From Neolecta irregularis DAH-3 (lineage: Eukaryota; Ascomycota; Neolectomycetes; Neolectales; Neolectaceae): DNA of 64,000 nucleotides. Positions 11,001 through 21,870 of this stretch are shown here, one piece after another. Location of the stretch: contig LXFE01000152.1 in NCBI GenBank assembly GCA_001929475.1, forward strand, positions 1 through 64,000, given 5' to 3'. How positions within the stretch are numbered: position 1 is the stretch's first letter; every line of letters starts with the position of its first letter. The translations under genes were made by a program, and so were the position numbers. Under the pieces are notes generated by a model that was given only the letters and a program-made list of their open reading frames with translations, did not search any database and had not been told where the DNA came from.

Positions 11001-13122
11001 CATTTTTTCATAAAGTTCATCTTTCACGGCTTCCGGGTTAAGACCCAGAATATACAATTGTTGAAAGTGTCCCATAACAAGTTTTTGAACCACACTGGTC
11101 ATAAAACCCGTTGAAAAATCGTTGACTTGTATAGCTTCTTGGAATATTTCATGCAAGATACTGCCAAAGACCAAGGGTTTCGAAATATCACTGGTAGCTT
11201 TGACCCGATCCTGAAGAACGGCACGTCGAATGCAACCATACGAATCGGCGACAACAGTCGACGAAATAAGCGTATCAGGATTCAGAATCACAAAGTTATG
11301 AGAGTTATCGGCAACGAAACTCTCCGATGTATTGACCTGACCGATAATATGAATAATATCACCTATCTATCAAAATATCCCATTCACAAAAACATACCTG
11401 GCCTAGCATTAATCCCGACCCAATCACCTCGTAGATAAATGATTTTTTCCACATCTGATCTTTCATTCATTACTCTTAGTATCTTTTGCATGTACAATGG
11501 GTTGTCATCCTTTCCGAAATACCCCATTCGAATTTCCAGAATTACGTATCGAGCTAATAAGGAAGGGCTCTTCAGATCTAGCTATAAGTAATCAGTCCTG
11601 TATTAAGAATAATAGACCTCATCATCAAAATTATCCCAATTATCGAAGTCAAGATCTCCAAAGTCCTCCTCCATAAGGTTGTTCCGTACTTCTTTCACAG
11701 AATCTGGTAGATTCAATTCTGTGAAAGTTGTACACGCGGTGTCAGTTAATTCTACATCAAGCATCTGAAGTTCTTGATCTAATTCTTCGCCTCCATAATC
11801 TTCCTCCTCTTCTTCAATAGCAGCTCTTTGAGATTTAATTTTATTTCGCAAGGGACTTGACGGTAATTCAGAACTACCTCGATTGACCTGCTTTTGAGGA
11901 CTTCCAAAAATCCTTGACCTCTTGCCTAACATAACGGGAGATAACTGGCCTTTCTGAGCTTGGAAAGCTTGCGTGGCGCGCATTTCTAACACATCAAGAG
12001 CTTCTATATCAAGACCTTCAAAATCGTTTCCAAAATCTTTCCCTGGACTCTCCTGAGCTTCTTTCGTGCTAGGTGAACATAAGTTTATCATCGCACTTTT
12101 ACTTCGACTGTATTCCTTTTCTGCTCGTCTGACCAAGGCCGATAGTTTCGAGTATTGAGGTTCACGACGGATTGGTTCAGAGTTGCTGCAAACTCTCCGC
12201 CTTTTGCTTTTGGGTAAAGAATGGGCTACAGGGGGCGAGTATCTTCCAGACATACATAATGGGATGGTGCTGGTTGACAGTGGATGTTTAATTGTATAGG
12301 TTTTCCATAAGTCGTTGGAAGGATCGGGTGAAGATTTGTCCTGGAGACGAACTGGCCTAATGCGCGGACGGCATTGTGGTGAGCTGGGGAGTTTCTGTCC
12401 ATTTCGAAGTAATTCAATCATTGCTATCCATAAATGCATGAAATTCAAGAAACACATACCGGCGTCTTTTCCGGAAATTAAATCGCCAGGTGATGTTTGC
12501 CAGATGACCCGATCAGGAGAAGGTTCTACCATCATTTTATCTTCTTGAGGAGTTCGGCCCCCAGCCAATTGAGAAAGTGGAAACCGATGATGAGCAGGCG
12601 TTCTAGGAAACTTCGAGTCATTAATTTTTGATAACTCATCTCTAAGAGGTTCAACTGAATCGTCCATCAATCCTTGGGGGGGCTCGGTAACAGCTCTCAT
12701 AGTCTCTCGGTCATCGTCGGATATCCTCTCAAGTAGAGGCGCTGAATTTGAAGTCATCGTTCGTTCACCGTTGTAGGCGAATCCCTTCAGCTTTCCACGA
12801 GAAGAAGCCAATTTAACAGCACTTTGAATGTCATACAAAGATGGATCATTCTCCTTCAAGTGGTGTGGCCTATGAGGACATTCATATGGCTACTTTTTAA
12901 TCATGTTCATGGCCAAGATACCTTTTTGAAGTGATCTTGCTGGAAGGACTTCGCCTTCTGACGATATGTCATAGGAAAAGGGTGAAGGGGTCGATGGGCT
13001 GTATATGGTGGTCTATCTAAATTGAAGTCGGTGAGTAATAAATTGGATTGGATTTAACTTGGTCGATCACGGGCTCCAAAGGGGACCGCAACACGAAAGT
13101 GCCGCGAATCAGCGGAAATCAT
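8013..13122 (-). CDS. DNA2: DNA replication helicase/nuclease Dna2
   Basis: Bifunctional nuclease-helicase for Okazaki flap processing and double-strand-break resection. The start is inferred at ATG 13122. A 42-nt intron and a 32-nt intron then lead into NDPSLYDIQSAVKLASSRGKLKG, giving a long disordered N-terminus. The nuclease domain shows GNIDVSIQ and PLELKTGR, and the iron-sulphur cysteines CKRCYAADTC. The superfamily 1 helicase follows: Walker A GMPGTGKTTT, motif II DEASQIPLPV, motif III GDHYQLPPLV, motif IV QYRMN, motif V TADKYQGRDKE and motif VI INVAFTRAKS. The stop is at 8013 after GVLIGGSL. All catalytic motifs look intact. The gene is split by at least six small introns. The divergent neighbour MMS2 begins only 159 bp away. 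Confidence 0.95.
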
Positions 13123-13281
13123 TCAAATTGCGATATTGTACAAAGCAAGGAATTACATTGACCTTTTTGTGCTGTTCGAGTATAAATTAGTTATCTTTGC
13201 AATATACTCATGTTGGTCGAAGTTGCCGGGTATTGAGCACAGCCTGTTCGGTGATTCTCGATTGACGTTCCCCTGTTAATT
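13123..13281. promoter_or_regulatory. Divergent DNA2/MMS2 promoter region
   Basis: The start codons of DNA2 (minus, 13122) and MMS2 (plus, 13282) are 159 bp apart, so the two repair genes must share or overlap their promoters. I could not identify a specific transcription-factor site by eye. Confidence 0.6.
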
Positions 13282-13870
13282 ATGGCCAAGATGTATGCAA
13301 AATCTTTCGATGTATCCATTTAATGTGAAAACTCCAGTCCGAGGAACTTTAAGCTTTTGGAGGAACTCGAAAAGGGCGAGAAAAGCTCTGGAGAAAGTTC
13401 TATTTCATACGGTCTAGCAGACAGTGATGATTCGACACTTACGTATTGGAATGGAACTGTCCTTGGACCTCCTCACGTATACTCTTCCAGTTTCGTAGTT
13501 TGACACTCATAAGAGTACCCATGAAAATCGAATTTATTGTCTCGCTATAGAATGCGGAAAGAACTACCCTGACGAACCCCCATCACTCAAATTTATCAGC
13601 AAAATTAATCTACCATGCGTGAACGGTAAGACTGGAAGAGTGTGGCTAGGCATGTTTTCAACTGTGCTAATCGGGCAGGTGGAAATGTCTCGACTGGATT
13701 GTCTAGCCCACTGGAGACGTGAGTATGGGATTGAAACCGTTCTGGTTGCGCTGAAAAAGTAAGAAGTGGTCCCGGTGTCACACCGTATATGCTGATCGTG
13801 GGGTCTCAGGGAGATGGGTCTACCGCATAATAAAAAGCTGCCTCAACCAGCGGAAGGATCGGAATTCTAG
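13282..13870 (+). CDS. MMS2: Ubiquitin-conjugating enzyme variant Mms2
   Basis: Catalytically inactive E2 variant that pairs with Ubc13 to build K63-linked ubiquitin chains in error-free post-replication repair. The gene has no long open frame and appears only after removing four introns. A 45-nt intron follows ATGGCCAAGAT, giving MAKI then [16 protein letters not shown] 37-nt intron follows TVLGPPH. A 39-nt intron joins KTGR to VEMSRL. A 51-nt intron precedes [19 protein letters not shown] and the TAG at 13868. Family landmarks are [55 protein letters not shown] and the C-terminal LPQPAEG. As expected for a UEV, the catalytic E2 cysteine context is absent. Length is about 140 residues, normal for the family. 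Confidence 0.93.
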
Positions 13871-14204
13871 TTCTGTCGCAGTTGTTTATTGTCTGAATGG
13901 TATAGATTCGTGTGTTCCCCACCCACGCATTGATAGTCCCGGTGTTTTTGTAGCAAGAGTACATACAGATAGGATGACGTGGTCAAAGCACCTGTGACTG
14001 GCACCTGTATAGACCCAGAAATGCGGATTGGTTATGCAGACAGCGTTGTAGGAATCGGAGAATGTTCGTTCCGCCTTGAAATGCCGTGTCCCTTTCCATC
14101 GTATGCAAACCACCAATCGACGGTCTGATCTGACTGACACCGCCGGTTCAAATGGTAAGTCTACCACATCTCTGTTCCTTCAGGCGCCCATCGCTGCCCA
14201 AGAG
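13871..14204. other. Spacer between MMS2 and SCAP
   Basis: 334 bp. It may contain the 5' untranslated region or an additional 5' exon of the SCAP gene; GTAAGT at 14155 is a good donor site with an upstream ATG. The minus-strand open frame here has no recognisable homology. Confidence 0.4.
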
Positions 14205-17162
14205 ATGTCCTGCCAGAAGGTATCAGGCTTTTAGACACCCAACACTTACCTTCGTAGACCAATACACAAACTTCTGTACAGGTAGTGTCGTTTTTTCTGT
14301 CACAACAAGGTTTATTTAACAAGGTTTGGCTTCTGGGTAGCCACACGGCCAGTTCTCGTCACTGTTCTGTCGGTCCTGGTTTTGACGACCCTGTCCTATC
14401 CTGCCGCCTATAAAGTTTACTACGAAGGCTTGGGAACTGATCTCGTTTTGGAGCATTCTAACCATCCGGCCGACTATTACATCCTCAATCAAACAGAATC
14501 TACAAAGTGCGAACCTAATTGTATTAAAATCGATCAACTTGATCGAATTGTTGTTTTCGGGAGCGACTGTGCATGTGAAGTAAATCATCAATGGGATCGC
14601 ATACAAGTATTTCCGGCCATCTCTCGACCCTTTCCAACTATCTAGCTCTCTAATTATCCATACACCGCCACGAAGGCTTTTCTTTTGCGGACATGCTATG
14701 CTCTCCTTACCCTCTATGGTCTGATATCTGTCCGAAATCTCCGTTATGTGAGATCTAGATTTGGATTGGCTGTCAGCGCGCTTTTTAAGTTCTTTGCAGT
14801 ATTTGCATCCGCACTTACCGTATGCGCTCTGCTCGGTCGCGATTTAAGCATCATTGTTCCGTATTTATACTCTTCAAACCAGTGAGTTTGACTAGAAGGG
14901 AAGCTCTTCCGTTCATTGTCATTGTCATTGGAATGGAGAACGTGTGAGTTTGCTATAGCATTAGTTGACTGATGGATAGATTTCGGCTTGCGAATAGTGT
15001 TTCCACGTCTCCCATGGAACATCCTGTCTCTCAAAGAATAGCAAGAGGTGATTAGTCGAGTTATTCTTCATATTGACAACCAAAGGTCTCGGAGATACAG
15101 GATTTGTGTCCTTTTCTGTGGTCTTGTTCAACATCACCTTTCTGGTCTGCCTCAGCCTGATAACACATCCTGCGATCCGTGAATTTTGTGTTTTTACATC
15201 AATTGCCCTGGCGATCGATTTCACCGTGCACTTGACATACTTCCTGGCTATCTTGGCAATAGATATTCGTCGTTACGAGGTATTATTATTTCTTCACCGT
15301 ACTTACATTTCCAGCTGCAGGATCTGATACAGCAATCCCCTTTCGCGGAAACTTCACCGGCAATAATGGGTCATTCCCCACATACTCTGAAGGACGCATT
15401 GAGTCAATACATTTATCATGCTTTACCATGGAGCACAAACGTAGCCGGGACAAGAATAGTAACACATCTCCTTAATTGCATTACAGTGGTCTGACTTTTT
15501 ACTTTATAGGGACTTGTAATGATAACTGTCCTGATGATACACTATATGGAATTCATGAATTTGAAAAGTGTTCTTTCGATTCAATATCTCAATAATTTTC
15601 TCGCCCCTCGACGATCATATAGCCCTGAAATTCTACGAATTTTAAAATCGATTGCCAGGGGCATGCTTAAGGGGAAGAGGAGTGTGACTTTCGAAGTAGA
15701 CCTACCACCTTATCGTCCGACTTTGAACTTTATGGAGTTTTACAACTCTATCAAACCCCACTTCCGCTCGTTTTCAGCCGTATCCCTCATCATTCTGATT
15801 TCAACAGGCATCATTCTACGACTAATAATTAGAGGGATAACTGAAGAACCGAACAGTCGATCTGTGTCTGAGGAAACAGTTAACATAAAAAGTTTTGATC
15901 CAGGTCATAAACTCGATATCGTGCTAATAACATCTGGCGGTCGAAATATTGTTTCCGTCGATATGGGTAGGACCATTATTGTGTCTTGCATTTCCAAAAG
16001 AGGCCGAAAGTATAGATTTGAAGTTCCATCACGAATCCATGGAATTGCGAATGATGAGGACAACGTTGCACTTGTTACTGATCGATCTGTTCTCATTGTC
16101 TGGGAAGGAAAGCTGATCTCGAGCTGGGATGTCACTGAAGATTCAAAACATTATGTTGTGGGTATTTGGTATGCTATTGATGGAGCCATAGTTGTTCTTT
16201 ATCGGAATGGTGTCTTGCGGGAATTTCGGGATCGAGGGAGCTCATCGAGGTACGTAGTCATTAAAGCGAAGAGCGTCAAAAGTGTGGTCCCTTCACACCG
16301 AACCCTCAGGATTGAGTATCTACTTTTAGTCGACAATGAGGAGAACGTATGGATGATCGGCAAGTTTGGCGGACCTCTGTGGAGGCCTGTTCGAATAGAC
16401 ACAAAAGGCATTGATCAAATTACCGGGATTTCACTGATTCCTGACTTGAAAATCATGGCTATCGGCGGAAATGTTAGTATCTCTCTAGTCGACATCACAT
16501 TAGGTAGGCGATGTATCCCAGATTTACGCTGACGACTAGGATCTGTCCTCTTGTCTGTACCAACGGGTCAAATACGTCAAAATTCGCTCCGCGCTGCCAT
16601 TTCTTCCCCAGTACCCTGCCAGCGTTGTCATTCGGCATCTATTCGAAGCTTTTCTCTCATTTACACAGATGATGACCGTGGATACCTTCAAGTTCACAAT
16701 TTTAAAGCACCCGAGTCTTCCACAATATGCCTACGCTGTTCAGATCTAAATCCTCTTGTTGCAGACGTCCACTGGCTGGATGGTGTAGTTGCCTGGGATA
16801 CTTTACCAAGTATGTTGGTAATGGGTATTCGGCAATCAACGCCTTCGGATTCACCAGAACTTAGGCTCCGAAAACGCACGAACCGAGACTCATCCAATCT
16901 CAGTAATTGGGAGACCTGGTATATGACTTTAGATGGCTATGTCACTACTCGGCCTTTGAAAATAAAAATCTCTCCTCTCGACCGACCCGGGCCTACCACT
17001 CTTGTGGGACGAAAAGGTCTTGCTATTTCAATGGGAAAACAGATCATTTTGTTAAGCAAAAGCATTGGAAGCCATGAAGCCACGAGTCTTTCATCGACTA
17101 CTTTGTCCGCAGATCAAAGCATGGAAAGTGATCGTCGGAAGGGTTCTCGAGGATATATGTAG
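14205..17162 (+). CDS. SREBP cleavage-activating protein (SCAP/Scp1-like)
   Basis: Polytopic ER/Golgi escort protein that senses sterols and carries the SREBP transcription factor. After splicing, a first membrane segment (VLVTVLSVLVLTTLSY) is followed by a lumenal loop of only about 90 residues. The sterol-sensing domain comes next: LRYVRSRFGLAVSAL, EALPFIVIVIGMENV, SVSTSPMEHPVSQRIARG, LGDTGFVSFSVVLFN, FTSIALAIDFTVHLTYFLAI. It is followed by SPHTLKDALSQY, TM segments and a WD-like cytosolic C-terminal half. Introns fit by phase: a 47-nt intron before VSLTRREALPF, 38 nt before LGDTGF, 35 nt and 51 nt around LQDLIQQ, and 36 nt before SVLLSVPTG. The start codon is uncertain: 14205 follows from a 38-nt intron at 14220-14257, and further upstream exons are possible. 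Confidence 0.85.
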
Positions 17163-17316
17163 AAATTATGTACTGTCTCTTCTTGGATTATAAAAAGGTA
17201 TTTGGTTATATAGAACAGAGGTTATTGGTATTTTGACCACTCTTAAGAAAATACTGGGTCACATTGTGTAGTTTAATTCGCAAAATTATTTGCGACTACT
17301 CCAAATTTCGCCCAAT

Positions 17317-18074
17317 ATGCCCCTGATGGTTCCATTGCCTGTCAAGAATGGTCCGAATATTTGGATTGCGGTTGCTGAAGGAGATAAAAAACGGGTCGTG
17401 GTATGTCGATTCCTTGGAAACAATGTCGTAAAATTGATGCTGTAGAGGTGTTGTTAGACGCGGGAGTAATACCCGATGTTAAAGACGATACTGGTTATAC
17501 GTATCGCCTTGTCGCCTTTTTTCCATTTGATAATCTAGACCGCTCCATGCTGCCTCGTCCTATAGCCATCATGAAATCCTACGTATGCTGGTAGAGCGGG
17601 GTGGAAATATCAATGTTCAAGACGAGGATGGAGAAACGCCGTTATTTGTTTGTGAGAATATTGATACGGCGAGGCTACTCATTTCCCTTGGCGCTGATCC
17701 CTGGATGAAAAATTCTGAAGGATTGATGGTATTATTTCTCAGCTGTGGGATTGACGTGTTCACATTTCAAGGCAGCGGAACGGATTGCAGCTGAAGAAGA
17801 TTATATCGAAGTTGCCGACTTTATTCAATCGCAATCAGGAAATACAAATTCACAAAGAACCGCTACGGCGGCCCCTCGGCCTAATTTCGAGTTTGAAGTT
17901 TTGAGGGGGGAGGAAGTCGGCAATGTTGACCAATTACCTTTTGAAACTCGAGAGAGGATTGAACATCTTTTATCTCTTGAAGAAAGTCAAGGCCGAGATG
18001 AGGCGTTGAGGAATATTTTAATGGAGACTATTTTAGGCCAAGAGGGAAGGAATAGTCGCGAGAGGACTCAATAA
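17317..18074 (+). CDS. Small ankyrin-repeat protein
   Basis: Predicted soluble protein of about 210 residues. The start is ATG 17317 (MPLMVPLPVKNGPNIWIAVAEGD). Introns restore ankyrin repeats: a 38-nt intron turns GYT into GYTPLHAASSYSHHEILRMLVERGGNINV, the next repeat reads DGETPLFVCENIDTARLLISLGADP, and a 43-nt intron follows SEGLM. The C-terminal part is charged (FETRERIEHLLSLEE, ETILGQEGRNSRERTQ). Fungal homologues of this size with ankyrin repeats and a charged tail exist in yeasts, but their role is poorly known, so no function is claimed. It follows SCAP on the same strand after 154 bp. Confidence 0.75.
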
Positions 18075-18699
18075 AATGACACTCCTGGACGAGAATGAAA
18101 TTATATGAATGCAAAGGAATACTGCGTTCACCTCGAGGAACACGTCTGGATCGCCATGAACTTGGCCCCAGTTGGGATTCCAAGTTGCCGTGTTCAACTG
18201 ATGATATATAGTATATGGAAAATATCCTCCGTATAGAATTGAAATTTGCTTGTACATTTTCACTCAGCTGCCTATCAACGAGGAGAATTTGGTCGACAAT
18301 GTATATCTGATTCTTTTGTTTCACATGAAACATTTCCATATTTCAATCCAGCATGTCAGACAGACATCATGCAAGCCAAAATATCAGGGTCGTCTTGTTT
18401 TTAACGAACTATATCACGCTACTCAGTACAAATTCCAAAGTTACAAGGACGACAACAGCACGATTCAATTCTTTACTCTTAGAAAACCAATCCACCCACA
18501 TGACTTTTAGTGGTCAGACAAAAATTATAGAAAAGAAATAACAAGAAAGCACTTGGATATCTTCGACATTAGCTGTATCGTCTCCTGTACTACCGGCTTC
18601 TGCAAAGGCCCGAACGGACAAACAAGGTCAGGTGACTCTGTTGTATTCCGGATAAGGCATTTCAAGTGATATGATATTCACCCCACAAAATCAACACAA
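18075..18699. other. Intergenic before RIC8
   Basis: 625 bp of AT-rich DNA between two plus-strand genes. Overlapping open frames of 60-100 codons occur on both strands, but none has domain-like sequence. It presumably includes the RIC8 promoter. Confidence 0.5.
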
Positions 18700-20354
18700 A
18701 TGTCTGCCCAAGACACGGATAAATCTAGTGGCAAGTTCATAAGATATACATCGCGCTTATCCATCTAGACAGTACCCAAGCACAGAGCCTGGTAGATCGT
18801 TTATCTACATATCCAGAAAACCCAACAGGTTAACAAAGTGTAACATTTAACAGGTAATTTACATCTTAGAAATACAGTCGCTGTTGTTGTCTTTAAAAGA
18901 AATCGGAAGAATAAAAGAAAATGCATCGCCCATATATTCTGAGCAAGTATTGCGAAATCCTTTTTTGGAGTGTATTTGACTATGGATTAGGGAATTTCAA
19001 TGTTGATTTACTTTGCATTTGAAAATAAATATGAGGATGTGCAGGTTGCCAGAGAATGTCAACTGGAAGCTTTAAGATGTCTTGCTAATGCATTATTACT
19101 TGAGCCCTTGACACGAACGACATTTGGCTCAAAATCGGGGTACGAATATACGTTAAAGTTGTATAATGTGTGCACCTATCGTTGCTGTAGTTGAAACGAC
19201 TAGGAACAAGATTTCTCTCTGGAGTTTTTATTGTCAAGGATGTGTTTTTTGGGAACGGTTGAGAAAGGATGTTTATCTATCTATGAATGGTCTGGCGATA
19301 TTGTGACGATGACTTTCCACAAGGTATGGCGGTTTCAATGGGAACAGCTTTTTAGGATAGTTACTCGAGCGACATGTTTTGTCAGAGACGGACGATTTGG
19401 ATCGATTGAAAGCGTTAGCCGAGACGCTAAAATTTATGTTCAATGTGACGTTGTATTTACCCGATGTCAAAAAATATGAGGGGTATGTTTACTTGATTTC
19501 TTGATTAACTTCTGGTTAGCATGATACCGCTGTTGCTTAAGCTCCTAGAAAGATTACCAAAGACTTTGACTTTGCCAACGACTCAGATAGTAAACGCCTT
19601 ACTCAATCTCTCAATAACACCTGCCTATTTCCCCTCGGCTACTCCAAGGGTACACGTTGCTACTCTGGTATCGATTCTCGATGATGTTTTTGAGAAAGCA
19701 TCCCGTGCAGACCAGTTCGAGGATCAAATTGTTCAAGTGGGAGATGAACTGGCGTCTTTATTCGGCGTTCTTCGTCAAATATTTCAAGCTTGTCCAGAGG
19801 ACGTCTTGAAATATGGCAAAGAGAAATTGTTGCCTACTTTAGCGTATGTATGTCGCTTAGACGAGGATCTCATTTTAGGGACCGGAAACATCCTCTGGGC
19901 AAAGGTCACAGTCTTGCGGATCATCTTCTTCGGACAAGTACTTGTGTCCACGAGAATGTAAGAGAACATTCCGCAAGTTTGTTATTCGAATTGAGTGACT
20001 CCAACGGTATTTCACCATTTATAAAAAAAGCTGACCTGTCCAGCTTCAAAGTTTGTGCAAAATATTGGGTTTGGGTATGCCTCGGGCTTTCTTGTAACGC
20101 ACAATATTCCGATACCTCAGCTAGACTCTGGTTCAGGCGAGTATAACCATGTGACTGGCCAAGATCTTGCAGAAGAAGATAAAATGAATATGGAGATGAA
20201 GGCAAAATTTATTGAAATGACTGATGAAGAAAAGGAACAGGAGGCTGAAAGATTGTTTGTTTTGTTTGAACGGATGAATAAGACAGGAGTTGTGGACGTG
20301 AAGAATCCTGTACAAGTTGCGAGAGAAGAAGGGAGGTTTGAAGAGTTGCCTTGA
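18700..20354 (+). CDS. RIC8: Synembryn / Ric8 G-alpha chaperone and exchange factor
   Basis: Cytosolic armadillo-fold protein that folds and activates G-alpha subunits in filamentous fungi and animals. The start is ATG 18700: a 43-nt intron joins MSAQDTDKS to NSTQAQSLVDRLSTYPENP, and a 41-nt intron leads to TEIQSLLLSLKEIGR. A 44-nt intron joins SPIYSEQ to GISMLIYFAFENKYED. Further landmarks are ECQLEALRCLANALLLEP, LKALAETLKFMFNVTLY, IPLLLKLLERLPK, DRKHPLGKGHSLADHLLRTST, SKFVQNIGFGYASGFLV and the family-typical end NHVTGQDLAEED, EMTDEEKEQEAERLFVLFERMNKTGV. One exon near 19200-19330 is not securely resolved. Stop TGA at 20354. It ends convergently, 145 bp from the next gene. Confidence 0.9.
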
Positions 20355-20499
20355 TACAACACTAGTATGTATGGATCACGATGTTTGCTGTATGTCATTT
20401 GACACTATATTAAGAATGAGGTGTCAAACTTTTATGACAAGCGGATATCAGACGACAAACAAGGATACCAACGTGAGACTCTTTATTAGAGTGTAGTAT

Positions 20500-21705
20500 T
20501 TAGTCGCCTGATCGATCGAGGTCGTGGAGCAGAGTCATGCGTTCCTTGTTCTTGCGCGCCTCTAATTCTAGACTCTCATGGAACCTAGGATCAACAAGGG
20601 GGGGGAGAACAAATAGATACATGTCGTTTAGTGCTGCTCGTAGGACCGAGTCTGGTAGTAAGAACAAGAGTTCTTTGACCTGGCTCATGAGGACTTGGTG
20701 GTCTGTGTCGGGGCCGGCTTTGGAAATATAGTGTTTCGTCATGGCGACAAGGGTTTCTAGGGAGGCGGCGAGGTCGCTGTTGCGGTGAAAGGCAAAATGG
20801 AAGAGATCCCATAGTTTGTGGGGGGTGTTTAGGGATTCTTTCCACATGAGGCGATCCGACTTGAGGCCTATGGATTTTGTGCCGGAGCCTGATTCTTTTG
20901 CCCAGGCGGAGACGATGCCTTCAAAGGTGGGTGGCTGGGGGTCAGACGAGTCAAAAAAGGAGAGTACGGCGTCGCCATCGAGGATTTCGATGAGTCTGCG
21001 GAAGCGGCTGGTGGACTCGATGTTGTCTCTCAGGTTTCCACGGGTCCACTTTGGTTCTGTGAGCTGGTTTTCCTTGTTTAGCCATATTTCTATTTTTTTC
21101 GCTAGGGCGAGCTGGCCGTTGGTAGGGTCTGTTGTGACGATGGCGAACTGCGGGTGGTACGAGTGGGAAATATCGTCGGTAAGCTGTTCAAAGGCGGCCC
21201 ACCCGTCGCAGTCGATCACGACATGGCCGCGGTCGCGGTGGAAGGCGATTCTGGAGATTCTGTCTGAGGGGATGATGATGCGGGCGCGGCCGCGGAAAAG
21301 CGAGATGCTGATGCGGTCCGGGTCGAGACCGGGCGCAGTCGGGCGGGAGTCTGCGTGACTGCGAAAGTATATGCGCAGGCGCGAATCGCGGTCGTCCTTG
21401 TTGGGCTGGTACTCATCCGAGTGGAAGGTGCCAATTGAGATTGCCTTGATGCGGAAATCGGAAAAGGTCTTTTTCCAGGGTTTGTGCTTGTGAGCTGGAG
21501 CATGAGGACCGCTCAACGGGCGCACGCTGGCTGCTGCTGATGGAGGGCGGGGACGCGGAGGATAGGGCCGTGGATATGCGCGCAGGGAGGCAGTGTGGGG
21601 ATCGTATTCGGGGTCGCGGCGAGGAGGGGCATTGTGGTGAGCAACGGGCAGGCCATAGGCGACTGGCGGCTGGGAGTAGTGCGGTGATCGCGGGTCCGCG
21701 TACAT
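20500..21705 (-). CDS. Uncharacterised 401-residue protein, Pro/Arg-rich N-terminus
   Basis: Uninterrupted frame from ATG 21705 (MYADPRSPHYSQPP) to the stop at 20500. I do not recognise the family. Residues 1-75 are disordered and rich in Pro, His and Arg. Residues 80-250 look folded with alternating beta-type patterns (FRIKAISIGTF, RLRIYFRSH, DRISISLFRGRARIIIPSDR, HVVIDCDGWAAFEQL). The rest is helical (KLWDLFHFAFH, SLETLVAMTKHYISK, QVKELLFLLPDSVLRAAL) and ends in a charged helix. There is no signal peptide or membrane segment. It is GC-rich and lacks introns, unlike most genes in this window. It lies 165 bp downstream of the Myb gene on the same strand. Confidence 0.75.
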   Translation of the reverse strand: MYADPRSPHYSQPPVAYGLPVAHHNAPPRRDPEYDPHTASLRAYPRPYPPRPRPPSAAASVRPLSGPHAPAHKHKPWKKTFSDFRIKAISIGTFHSDEYQPNKDDRDSRLRIYFRSHADSRPTAPGLDPDRISISLFRGRARIIIPSDRISRIAFHRDRGHVVIDCDGWAAFEQLTDDISHSYHPQFAIVTTDPTNGQLALAKKIEIWLNKENQLTEPKWTRGNLRDNIESTSRFRRLIEILDGDAVLSFFDSSDPQPPTFEGIVSAWAKESGSGTKSIGLKSDRLMWKESLNTPHKLWDLFHFAFHRNSDLAASLETLVAMTKHYISKAGPDTDHQVLMSQVKELLFLLPDSVLRAALNDMYLFVLPPLVDPRFHESLELEARKNKERMTLLHDLDRSGD

Positions 21706-21870
21706 GGTGGCGATGGGGTGGGAAAGCGGCGAGGTGATGGATTTGGTGGGAACGGCGGGTGGGGAGGGAATTCAGGAGGTGGATGGAGGTTGGCGGTGTG
21801 AGGTGAGGATGACCCGACGAACGGACTGCATAAATGTACTTTGGCAGCATACACTCAGTCTAGACCACAC

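Noticed and set aside
13886-14606. Minus-strand frames that could suggest a separate gene
   Set aside because: The plus strand carries the SCAP N-terminal exons with membrane segments and consistent splice phases.
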